Source: an uncultured Collinsella sp.
GTDB lineage: Bacteria > Actinomycetota > Coriobacteriia > Coriobacteriales > Coriobacteriaceae
NCBI GenBank assembly: GCA_902470095.1
Contig: CABRFG010000014.1
Span: 1 to 37,056 of the forward strand
Direction: 5' to 3'
Length of the DNA stretch: 37,056 bases
The first letter of the stretch is position 1. Each line of letters starts with the position of its first letter. The position numbers and the translations under genes are program-made. The notes beneath the pieces are model-generated. The model worked only from the letters and a program-made list of their open reading frames with translations. It had not been told where the DNA came from and did not search any database. This document shows, piece by piece, positions 28,155 to 35,590 of the stretch.

Positions 28155-29738
28155 ATGTCTGATCGTTTGACGGTACTGACGTCTAAGAGCGTCTTTACCG
28201 GTACGGGGGACCTGCCGTTTGAAGGTTTCGTAGCGGTCCGTGGCAATCGAATTGAGGCGGTTGGCGCCAAGCGCGAGGCGGCTTCGTATTTGACCCAGGC
28301 GGACGAGGTAGTTGACCTGGGCGACCGCACCATCATGCCTGGCCTGATCGATGTGCATACCTTCTATACAGGTTGGGCGCTGCGGACGTTGGGGTCTGAT
28401 TTGTCCGGCATCGCCGATGCCAAAGAGGCCGTGTCGCTCTTGCGTGCATGGAAAGAAGATCATCCGGATTGCGCGGCGGCTTTTGGCCACAACCTACCCG
28501 AAACGTTGGCATCGGATGCCGAGAACGCAAATACGGCAGCTGTGTTTGGCGATTGTTTTGGCGATATCCCTGTCGTCTGCTTTACGCCGGGCGCGGAGAC
28601 CTGTGTTCTCAATGCTGCCGCCAGTGCGCGATACGGCTTCACACCCCAGGCGTGCTATGCCGAGAAGATCTGGCGCATGATGAGCGATTTTCTCGCGCTG
28701 CCCGAGGTGCGTGCGGGGTATTCGGACTACATGAGCATGCTCAACGAGCGCGGCGTTACCGCCATCAAGGAGATGACGTTTGATGACTACTACGGCTTTG
28801 CCGACGAAATGGCTCGCCGTGAGGAATCTGGTGAGCTGACGGTTCGCGTTTCCATGATGTCGCAGCCGGTGGGTGCTGGTGCAAATCTGGCATATGCCCG
28901 CGAGGCGCGAGAGCGCTTCCGGGGACCGTTCGTTCGTTTTTCTGGCTTCAACCGTATGACCGATCGCGGCGTATGGGCGGGGCTTGCCGAGATGATTGAT
29001 CCCTATGAGGACACGGCCGATGCGGGCGCTGCCGGCAAGACGGTCGTCGAGGAGCCAGAGTGGGATCTGATTGAGAACGAGCTGCGTGCAATTGATGCTG
29101 ACGGCTTCCGATATTCCTTGCATTGCCAGGGCGATGGCGCCGTTCGTTGCACCGTGGCGCTCTATGCCTCGCTGCCTCGAGACGAGCATGGACGGATGCT
29201 TCGCCGCCATGCGATTACCGATCTCGAGAACTCTGACCCGACCGATCTTGTCGAGTTTGGCAAGTTAGGTGGAATTTGCGAGGTCTATCCGCAGATTCTG
29301 ACGCTGGACCGGCGCGAGGATTGCCTGTCGATGATGCGTCGACAAATTGGCGAGACGCGACTTTTGCACAGCTGGAATCGCCGCGGCATGGAAGATTCCG
29401 GATGCACAGTGTGCTGCGGCACGGATTTGCCGCTGCTGATTCCGAGCCTGGGCGAGTCAATCTACAGCGCGTGCGGCGGATTCTTCGCCGACGGACTGCC
29501 CGTGAATGAGGTCAACACGCTGACGCTTGTCGAGCTCTTGCGCGCTTGGACTGCCGGGGGCGCGTACGATCTGATGCGCGAAGACGAGCTTGGTACGCTC
29601 GAGGTTGGCAAGCTTGCCGATATCTGCGTGCTCGATCGGGATGTGTTCGACCTCGATTATCGCGACGCACGCGATCTTGCGGTTGATATGACGATGTCGG
29701 ATGGACAAATCGTGTTCGATCGAAATAAGGAGGCATAA
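28155..29738 (+). CDS. Amidohydrolase family protein (YtcJ-like) with altered metal site
   Basis: 527 residues; the ATG at 28155 is used rather than the GTG at 28146. The amidohydrolase-3 layout is present: N-terminal beta-sandwich, PGLIDVHTFYTG (residues 63-73), SLHCQGDGAV, RRHAITDLENSDPTDLVEFG, CGTDLPLLIPS, and a C-terminal TAGGAYDLM...GTLEVGKLADICVLD. The usual metal-binding HXH is His68-Thr-Phe70, so the second His is lost, which may alter or weaken metal binding. A role in removing an acyl or amide group from the imported substrate is an attractive guess given its position after the transporter. It begins 9 nt after the transporter gene. Confidence 0.85.
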   Translation: MSDRLTVLTSKSVFTGTGDLPFEGFVAVRGNRIEAVGAKREAASYLTQADEVVDLGDRTIMPGLIDVHTFYTGWALRTLGSDLSGIADAKEAVSLLRAWKEDHPDCAAAFGHNLPETLASDAENANTAAVFGDCFGDIPVVCFTPGAETCVLNAAASARYGFTPQACYAEKIWRMMSDFLALPEVRAGYSDYMSMLNERGVTAIKEMTFDDYYGFADEMARREESGELTVRVSMMSQPVGAGANLAYAREARERFRGPFVRFSGFNRMTDRGVWAGLAEMIDPYEDTADAGAAGKTVVEEPEWDLIENELRAIDADGFRYSLHCQGDGAVRCTVALYASLPRDEHGRMLRRHAITDLENSDPTDLVEFGKLGGICEVYPQILTLDRREDCLSMMRRQIGETRLLHSWNRRGMEDSGCTVCCGTDLPLLIPSLGESIYSACGGFFADGLPVNEVNTLTLVELLRAWTAGGAYDLMREDELGTLEVGKLADICVLDRDVFDLDYRDARDLAVDMTMSDGQIVFDRNKEA

Positions 29739-29739
29739 G

Positions 29740-30591
29740 ATGTCTGAATCCAAACCGACGCTGCACCGCGAACAGATTGCGGGCATGAATATCCACTACA
29801 TCATGTGGTCGCTCGATTACTTCCTTGATGTGCAGCAGCGCTTGGGCTTTGAGTCCATTGAGTTGTGGTGTGCAGAGCCGCATGTGACGCTCGACCACAC
29901 GGGCTACTTTGAGGCTGAGGTCCTGGCGAAAAAGGCTGCAGACCGTGGGCTTAGGTATCGTACTCTGTGTCCCGAGAATGTTGTCTATCCTTGGCAGTAC
30001 TGCGCACGCAAACCGCTGCATGAACAGCGCAGCTTGGCGTACTTTAAGCACGGCATTGAGCTTGCCGAGGTACTTGGGTGCGACCGCATGTCCATCAACT
30101 CGGGCTGGGGCGACTGGGACGAGGACCGCGAGGAAGCCTGGAAGCGCAGCCGCGAGCACTTGTCCATTCTGGCGGAGTATGCCGGCGAGCACGGTCTGGT
30201 GCTTACGATGGAAAGCCTGCGTCCCGAGGAGAGCAACCTTGTGACGACGGTTTCCGATGCGAAGCGCATGATTGACGAGGTCGCGAGCCCGTACTTACAG
30301 CCCATGGTTGATACAACCGCGATGGGCGTTGCAGGCGAGACGCTCGAGGACTGGTTTGCCGCCTTTGGTGATGGGGCAATTCACGAGATGCACTTTATCG
30401 ACGGTGACCCGTATGGCCATCTGGTGTGGGGCGATGGCAAGCACGATATGGACGCCTTCGTCGCCACGCTCAACGCCCATGGTTTCGACGGCATGCTGGG
30501 CCAGGAAATCACGGACGGTCGTTACTACGATGATCCGGCGGCGGCAGATGCCAAGAACATGGCCGCATTCGAGAAATATCTGATTGACTAA
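29740..30591 (+). CDS. Sugar-phosphate isomerase/epimerase, FrlC-like TIM barrel
   Basis: 283 residues; AAGGAGG within the end of the preceding gene, one base between stop and ATG. Xylose-isomerase-like TIM barrel with metal ligands in LTMESLRPEE, PMVDTTAMG, EMHFIDGDPYGH and GQEITDGRYY. The N-terminal NIHYIMWSLDYFLDVQQRLGFESIELWCAEPH fits the FrlC group, which epimerises psicoselysine and fructoselysine. Its place next to a deglycase and PfkB kinases supports that type of role; the exact substrate is unknown. Confidence 0.85.
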   Translation: MSESKPTLHREQIAGMNIHYIMWSLDYFLDVQQRLGFESIELWCAEPHVTLDHTGYFEAEVLAKKAADRGLRYRTLCPENVVYPWQYCARKPLHEQRSLAYFKHGIELAEVLGCDRMSINSGWGDWDEDREEAWKRSREHLSILAEYAGEHGLVLTMESLRPEESNLVTTVSDAKRMIDEVASPYLQPMVDTTAMGVAGETLEDWFAAFGDGAIHEMHFIDGDPYGHLVWGDGKHDMDAFVATLNAHGFDGMLGQEITDGRYYDDPAAADAKNMAAFEKYLID

Positions 30592-30653
30592 AACAACCAT
30601 CGGCCACGCAACCAACGTCATTGATTGCGGGCCAAATAAGAAAGGAACTGGAT

Positions 30654-31622
30654 ATGAACGCACACGATCTGATCAAAGAGGCAATTGCCGAGAAGGGCAA
30701 GTTCGACAGCGTCTACTGGATTGCTTGCGGTGGCTCCATGATCGATTTGATCCCGGCTCATGAGCTTCTGCAGCGCGAGGCAACCACCTTCACTTCGTAT
30801 ATCTATACGGCTCGCGAGTTCGATATCATGCGTCCGCGTCGTCTGGGCGAGAAGTCCCTGGTCATCGCTTGTAGCCACAGTGGCAACACCCCCGAGGTCG
30901 TCGAGGGCTGCGAGATTGCCCTTGCTGCCGGCGCTACGGTGATCGCCCAGACCGACAACGCTGGATCCAAGATCGACTCCGGCAAGTGGACCACGTGGGT
31001 CTACCCGTGGGGCGAGGGCGTGCCGCAGGCCGAGGTCCCCGCTGGCATTTCGCTGTCGCTTGCGGCCGAGCTGCTCGATCAGCAGGAGGGCTACGCCGAT
31101 CTTGCCGATATGTATGCCGGTATCGCCGAGATGGATAAGATTCTTCCCCCGGCACGCGAGAAGGTAAATGCCGAGCTGGGCGATCGCTTTGCCAAGCTTT
31201 GCCAGGAGCACGAGTTCTTCTACATTCTGGGCAGCGGTCCCAACTTTAGCCAGACCTACGGTTTCGCTATCTGCTCTCTTATGGAGATGCAGTGGCAGCA
31301 CTGTAGCTACATCCACTCTGCCGAGTACTTCCACGGCCCCTTCGAGGCTACTCAGGATGGCGTTTTTTACTTCCTGCAGATGGGCTCCAGCGAGTGCCGT
31401 GCTATGGACGAGCGCGCCCTGGCGTTCCTTAAGACGCATACCGATACGCTGATGGTGCTCGATGCCAAGGAGTACGGTATGGAAGCCGTGCCGGCGAGCG
31501 TCCGTGCCTATCTGGACCCGGTGCTGTTCTACGCCATGAACTGCGAGCTGCGTGCTGCACGCGGCAAGGTGTTTGATCACGATCCCGATTTCCGTCGCTA
31601 TATGGGTGTTGTCGAGTACTAG
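30654..31622 (+). CDS. SIS-domain deglycase, FrlB/FraB-like
   Basis: 322 residues; AAAGGAA lies 6 nt before the ATG. Two SIS folds are present: the phosphosugar loop ACSHSGNTPEVVEG in the first, and FYILGSGPNFSQTYGF with SAEYFHGPFEATQDG in the second. The His and Glu of the latter segment correspond to the catalytic region of FrlB-type enzymes. FrlB splits fructoselysine 6-phosphate into glucose 6-phosphate and lysine; FraB does the same with fructose-aspartate 6-phosphate. Glutamine-type GlmS activity is unlikely because no amidotransferase domain is present. The strong codon bias suggests high expression. Confidence 0.88.
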   Translation: MNAHDLIKEAIAEKGKFDSVYWIACGGSMIDLIPAHELLQREATTFTSYIYTAREFDIMRPRRLGEKSLVIACSHSGNTPEVVEGCEIALAAGATVIAQTDNAGSKIDSGKWTTWVYPWGEGVPQAEVPAGISLSLAAELLDQQEGYADLADMYAGIAEMDKILPPAREKVNAELGDRFAKLCQEHEFFYILGSGPNFSQTYGFAICSLMEMQWQHCSYIHSAEYFHGPFEATQDGVFYFLQMGSSECRAMDERALAFLKTHTDTLMVLDAKEYGMEAVPASVRAYLDPVLFYAMNCELRAARGKVFDHDPDFRRYMGVVEY

Positions 31623-31636
31623 AAGGGGCAAAGGCC

Positions 31637-32500
31637 ATGGCATTTAACGTTAACGCGCTCGGATTTGGCGACAACGTCGTCGATCGCTACGAGCATATCC
31701 ACACTATGTATCCTGGCGGCAACGCGGTTAACTTCGCCGTTTATGCCAAGAAATGCGGTGCCGCACGTTCTGCATACATGGGCATTTTTGGCAATGACGC
31801 CGCTGCCGAGCATGTCATTGCAAGCCTCGAGGATGAGGGTATCGAGCTTGACAAGTGCGAGCAGATGATTGGCGAGAACGGAGCGGCTCGCGTGACCGTC
31901 GTTGACGGTGACCGTGTCTTCCTCGGCTCCAACGAGGGCGGTATCCGTGGCGATGCGCGCTATGTCCTCGATCGCTTTGACCTTTCGTACATGAAGCAGT
32001 TCGATGTGGTTCATTCGGGAAACTATTGCTTTACCGAGCGCGAGCTGCCCAAGTTGAAGGCTGCGGGCGTCACGGTCTCTTTTGACTTTTCGGACGACTC
32101 CACCGACGAGTACTACGAGCAGATTGCGCCCTACGTCGATTTCGCTTTCTTTAGTGCGGCGGATGCTGCGAGTGAGGACGAGATTCGCGAGCGTCTGGCA
32201 TGGGTGAAGGGCCTGGGTCCGCGTTTTGTGTCGGCTACGGCGGGCGCCGAGGGCTGCATTGCTTACGACGGCGAGCGTTATTACCGCCAGCTGGCTAAAC
32301 CGGTAACGGACATGAAGGACACCATGGGGGCGGGCGACTCGTTCCTCACCTCGTTTTTGATGTGCTATCTCGATTCCGCCAAGCGCGGTGAGGATGGCGC
32401 CGAGGCCATCGAGCGCGCGCTCGACTTTGCTGCCGGGTTTGCCTCGACCGTGTGCGGCATGGAAGGTTCTTGGGGCCACGGAGCACCAATCGTCGAATAG
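31637..32500 (+). CDS. PfkB-family sugar kinase, FrlD-like (copy 1)
   Basis: 287 residues. N-terminal GFGDNVVDRY then GGNAVNFAVYAKKCG (residues 27 on), the substrate motif conserved in FrlD. Middle region DVVHSGNYCF and FDFSDDSTDEYY; C-terminal DTMGAGDSF with catalytic Asp234. The general layout parallels fructoselysine 6-kinase. It would phosphorylate the fructosamine before deglycase cleavage. It begins 14 nt after the deglycase gene and ends before a strong hairpin. Confidence 0.88.
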   Translation: MAFNVNALGFGDNVVDRYEHIHTMYPGGNAVNFAVYAKKCGAARSAYMGIFGNDAAAEHVIASLEDEGIELDKCEQMIGENGAARVTVVDGDRVFLGSNEGGIRGDARYVLDRFDLSYMKQFDVVHSGNYCFTERELPKLKAAGVTVSFDFSDDSTDEYYEQIAPYVDFAFFSAADAASEDEIRERLAWVKGLGPRFVSATAGAEGCIAYDGERYYRQLAKPVTDMKDTMGAGDSFLTSFLMCYLDSAKRGEDGAEAIERALDFAAGFASTVCGMEGSWGHGAPIVE

Positions 32501-32570
32501 CTTAAGAAAGCGTACGGTGGTCTGGCTATGAGGCCTTGGACAGCCGATGCAAAACAATAAGCGAAATGCG

Positions 32571-32604
32571 AAAAGGGGGCTCGCCATGTGGCGGGTCCCC
32601 TTTT
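32571..32604 (+). terminator. Internal terminator hairpin between the two PfkB kinase genes
   Basis: A 15-bp stem (32571-32585 with 32590-32604, two G-T pairs), loop ATGT, T-run TTTT inside the right arm. It ends 17 nt before the second kinase's ATG, so it must be read through or act as an mRNA processing or stability element for the downstream genes. Confidence 0.8.
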
Positions 32605-32621
32605 GAACATTGGAGAAGACC

Positions 32622-33422
32622 ATGGGTATTAAAGCGTGTGCGGCTGGTTTTTGCTGCGCGGACGTCTATCAAAACATCGGCGTGTTCTATCCGACTGGTA
32701 ATGGCATTGACTGGGGTATCCATCTTGCACGAATGGGCGTTTCGGTATCCGCCGTGTCGGTTGTCGGCAAGGACGAGTACGGAGACAAGATGAGAGAGGC
32801 GCTGGCCGCTGAGGGGTTCGATATCTCACATCTGCGGGTGGAAGATGGCGACACCTCGGTGATGCTCATGGCATTGAAAGACGGCGTCGATCGCGTGCAT
32901 CTCGAGGCAATCGATGGCGTAATGGAGACATATCGACCGAATGAAGACGACCGGGCGTTTATCCTAGAGCATGACATCATTCATACCGACCTGTTTGGCA
33001 ATTGTTTGGACCTCCTGCCCGAATGGCATGATGCGGGCAAGACGGTGGTTATGGACTTCTCGGTGTTCAGCCAGGATCCCGAATATGCCTGTGAGGCTCA
33101 TTTTCCTTACGTAGACTATGCGTTCATGTCGTTTGAAGAGGACACTCCGGAGCTGCGGGACTGGGTACGCCACGTGCAGGAATTGGGACCGCGCGTTGCG
33201 GTTGCCACGCTTGGCGAGAAAGGGAGCATTGCCTATGACGGTGAGCGCTTCTATGAGTGCGGGATCGTACGGGCGGAGAAGGTCGTTAATACCGTGGGTG
33301 CCGGCGACTCGTATATTGCCGGGTTTACCAAGGGCGTGATCGATGGCCTTGATATTCCGGCGTGTATGAAGGCGGGCGCTGAGCTGTCGTCCCGAGTGAT
33401 TGGTTCGTTTGAGCCGTACTAG
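32622..33422 (+). CDS. PfkB-family sugar kinase, FrlD-like (copy 2)
   Basis: 266 residues, close to the length of E. coli FrlD. GGAG lies 6 nt before the ATG at 32622; the upstream in-frame TTG is part of that SD. The C-terminal NTVGAGDSYIAGF has the catalytic Asp229. The usual GGNAxN substrate motif is changed to TGNGID (25-30), so the sugar specificity probably differs from copy 1. Other stretches (GVMETYRPNEDDRAFI, DIIHTDLFGN, VVMDFSVFS) still follow the FrlD pattern. Tandem paralogues suggest two substrates or two steps. Confidence 0.87.
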   Translation: MGIKACAAGFCCADVYQNIGVFYPTGNGIDWGIHLARMGVSVSAVSVVGKDEYGDKMREALAAEGFDISHLRVEDGDTSVMLMALKDGVDRVHLEAIDGVMETYRPNEDDRAFILEHDIIHTDLFGNCLDLLPEWHDAGKTVVMDFSVFSQDPEYACEAHFPYVDYAFMSFEEDTPELRDWVRHVQELGPRVAVATLGEKGSIAYDGERFYECGIVRAEKVVNTVGAGDSYIAGFTKGVIDGLDIPACMKAGAELSSRVIGSFEPY

Positions 33423-33449
33423 GGTCAAATGCCTGGAAAGGAGTATGAA

Positions 33450-34310
33450 ATGGTTATCGACATGTTGGTCCATCCTATGCTCTACGGCGAGATCTGTACG
33501 CCGGGTGATGAGCCTGATGGATTCGGTTTTTGGTCACGAGAATTTGGTATGGGGCATATGGGCCCCATGGATTGGGATGAGCTTCAAGTCGAGATGGACG
33601 TCTGTGACGTGCAGAAGAGCGTGCTCATGCCGCTCGATGTAACCACGGCATGCGGAGGACACTTTGGCACCAATGACCAGATTGCCATGCTGGTTGCCGC
33701 GCATCCCGATCGTCTGTGGGGATTTGCGAGCGTAGACCCGCAGGTGAGCGGTGCCGCAGACGAACTGGAGCGCGCCTTTACCGAGTTGGGGGCAAAGGGG
33801 CTTTGCCTGCATCCTGCAAAGCAGGGTTTTGCCCCCGATGATGCTGTGGCCGAGCCGCTTTACGAGCTGTGCGAGCGCTATAACAAGCCGGTGGTTTTCC
33901 ATGCCGGTATGTCTTGGGAGCCTGGCGCAGAGCTCTCGCGCAGTAACCCGCTTGCATTTGAGCACACAATCGCAACGCATCCAAATGTGCGCTTTAGTTT
34001 GACCCACTTTGGCTGGCCCTGGGTGCGCGAGACCGTGGCGATGCTGCTCAAGTATCCCAACTGCTACACGGACACCTCTATCACTTACATCGATTCGCCC
34101 GAGGAGATGATGCAGCGTCTTTTCACGGTCGATATGGGGCCGCTGTGGTATGAGCGCGCGCTATCGCATCAAGTGATGTTCGCCAGCAATACGCCGCGTT
34201 TCCGTGCATTCAAACTCAAGCGGGCGCTCGATACCGTGCCCATGCGCGATGATGCGCGAGAAAGGCTCTACTGGGGTAATGCCCTGCGTTTTCTTGAAGG
34301 GGATGAGTGA
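33450..34310 (+). CDS. Amidohydrolase-2 (TIM-barrel) family protein with altered metal ligands
   Basis: 286 residues; AAAGGAG lies 6 nt before the ATG at 33450, preferred over 33429. Family motifs: VIDMLVHPML (residues 2-10), GLCLHPAKQGF, PVVFHAGMSW, FSLTHFGWPWV and MFASNTPRF. The standard DXHXH start is Asp4-Met-Leu-Val-His8 (first His replaced by Leu) and the usual Asp of the GSDYP-like motif is Asn. It could still act as a hydrolase, decarboxylase or lactonase with a reduced or different metal centre. It ends 2 nt before the YjbQ gene. Confidence 0.83.
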   Translation: MVIDMLVHPMLYGEICTPGDEPDGFGFWSREFGMGHMGPMDWDELQVEMDVCDVQKSVLMPLDVTTACGGHFGTNDQIAMLVAAHPDRLWGFASVDPQVSGAADELERAFTELGAKGLCLHPAKQGFAPDDAVAEPLYELCERYNKPVVFHAGMSWEPGAELSRSNPLAFEHTIATHPNVRFSLTHFGWPWVRETVAMLLKYPNCYTDTSITYIDSPEEMMQRLFTVDMGPLWYERALSHQVMFASNTPRFRAFKLKRALDTVPMRDDARERLYWGNALRFLEGDE

Positions 34311-34312
34311 AC

Positions 34313-34741
34313 ATGGTGACGCTCGAGACATTGAGCTATCTATCGACTGCTCCGGACCAGTTCATCGATATTACCGAGGACGTGCACGCTGCCATCGAAC
34401 GCAGTTCGGTGACGAATGGCTTGGCAGCAATTATTTTGTCGCATACGACCTGTGGAATCGTGGTAAACGAGGGACTGCCCTGCGTGGAGACGGATCTTAT
34501 GGAGACGCTTGATCGCATCGCCCCGCTCGATGCCCCCTATGCGCATGCACACTTCCTGCCGAGCTATGGAGCCACCGGCAACAACTCCTGTGGGCATATC
34601 AAGAGCATGATTTGTGGAAACAGTTGCTTCTTTCCCGTCCAAGATGGCCACATCGTGTGCGGAAGTGCCCAGAACATCTATCTTGCGGAGTTTGACGGTC
34701 CGCAGAAGCGAAAAGTGTACGTCGAGGTGCTGGGGGAGTAA
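34313..34741 (+). CDS. YjbQ (UPF0047) family protein
   Basis: 142 residues, the normal length. The conserved core is present: IILSHTTCGIVVNEG, GNNSCGHIKSMICGNSC and CFFPVQDGHIVCGSAQNIYLAEFDGPQ, followed by KVYVEVLG. YjbQ proteins form small beta-rich trimers; weak thiamine-phosphate synthase activity has been reported for E. coli YjbQ but the natural role is unclear. A GTG at 34307 overlapping the previous stop is an alternative start, with better SD spacing. In this operon it may catalyse an unknown step in sugar or amine catabolism. Confidence 0.85.
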   Translation: MVTLETLSYLSTAPDQFIDITEDVHAAIERSSVTNGLAAIILSHTTCGIVVNEGLPCVETDLMETLDRIAPLDAPYAHAHFLPSYGATGNNSCGHIKSMICGNSCFFPVQDGHIVCGSAQNIYLAEFDGPQKRKVYVEVLGE

Positions 34742-34774
34742 CGTCCCTGCAATAACTCTATGAAGGAGCACGTT

Positions 34775-35584
34775 ATGTCGTTTCTAACCTCGATGTTCAA
34801 GACCGAAAAGCCGGTTATCGGAATGCTGCACCTGCGTCCTCTGCCGGGCGATCCACTGTATTACCCGGGCGGAAGCGTGTCGCAGGTCGTGGAAGCCGCC
34901 AAGCGCGATCTCGAGGCGTTGCAGCAGGGCGGTGTCGATGGCATTTTGATTACCAATGAGCTCTCGATGCCCTATGAGCAGCACGTTTCTCCCTCAACCC
35001 TTGCATCGATGGGCTATGTAATCGGGGCTCTATCCCATGATCTGTCGACCCCTTGGGGAGCTGAGGCTATTTACGATGGTGATGCCACAATCGAGCTGTG
35101 CGCTGCCGTCGACGCGCAGTTCACGCGCTGCAATTTTTGCGGTGCCTGGGCCGGTGATCTTGGGCTGATTAACCGAGATTTCGCTCACACCATGCGTCGC
35201 AAGGCGGCGCTGCGCTTGGACGACCTCAAGCTTTTTCACTTCATCACGAGCGAGGGGGAGGTTTATCTCAACGACCGCACGACTGCGGACATTGCCGATT
35301 CACTTCTCTTTAATTACCTTCCGGATGCAATGGTCATCGGCGGTTCGGCTGCCGGTCGTGGCGCTTCGGGCGAGCTTGCCGATGAAGTCCGCGAGCGTGT
35401 TGGCGAAGTGCCTGTGGTATGTGGCACCGGTTGTCGCGAAAATACCGTGGCTGACGTATTTCCTCACTACGATGGTGCGTTTGTCGGCACGTGCTTAAAG
35501 CGCGACGGAAAGCTGGATGCCCCGGTCGATGTTGAGCGGGTAGCTCGTTTTATGGCTGCCGCTCGTACGGCGCGAGGGGAGTAG
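34775..35584 (+). CDS. BtpA/SgcQ family TIM-barrel protein
   Basis: 269 residues; GAAGGAG lies 6 nt before the ATG. The family hallmark IGMLHLRPLPGDPLY near the N-terminus and the C-terminal phosphate-binding-like loop (VIGGSAAGRGASG, VVCGTGCRENTVADV, FVGTCLKRDGK) are present. BtpA was named in cyanobacterial photosystem I biogenesis, but non-photosynthetic homologues such as SgcQ sit in sugar operons and are thought to be aldolase- or epimerase-like enzymes. Here it lies between YjbQ and a FGGY kinase. Confidence 0.86.
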   Translation: MSFLTSMFKTEKPVIGMLHLRPLPGDPLYYPGGSVSQVVEAAKRDLEALQQGGVDGILITNELSMPYEQHVSPSTLASMGYVIGALSHDLSTPWGAEAIYDGDATIELCAAVDAQFTRCNFCGAWAGDLGLINRDFAHTMRRKAALRLDDLKLFHFITSEGEVYLNDRTTADIADSLLFNYLPDAMVIGGSAAGRGASGELADEVRERVGEVPVVCGTGCRENTVADVFPHYDGAFVGTCLKRDGKLDAPVDVERVARFMAAARTARGE

Positions 35585-35590
35585 GCACCT

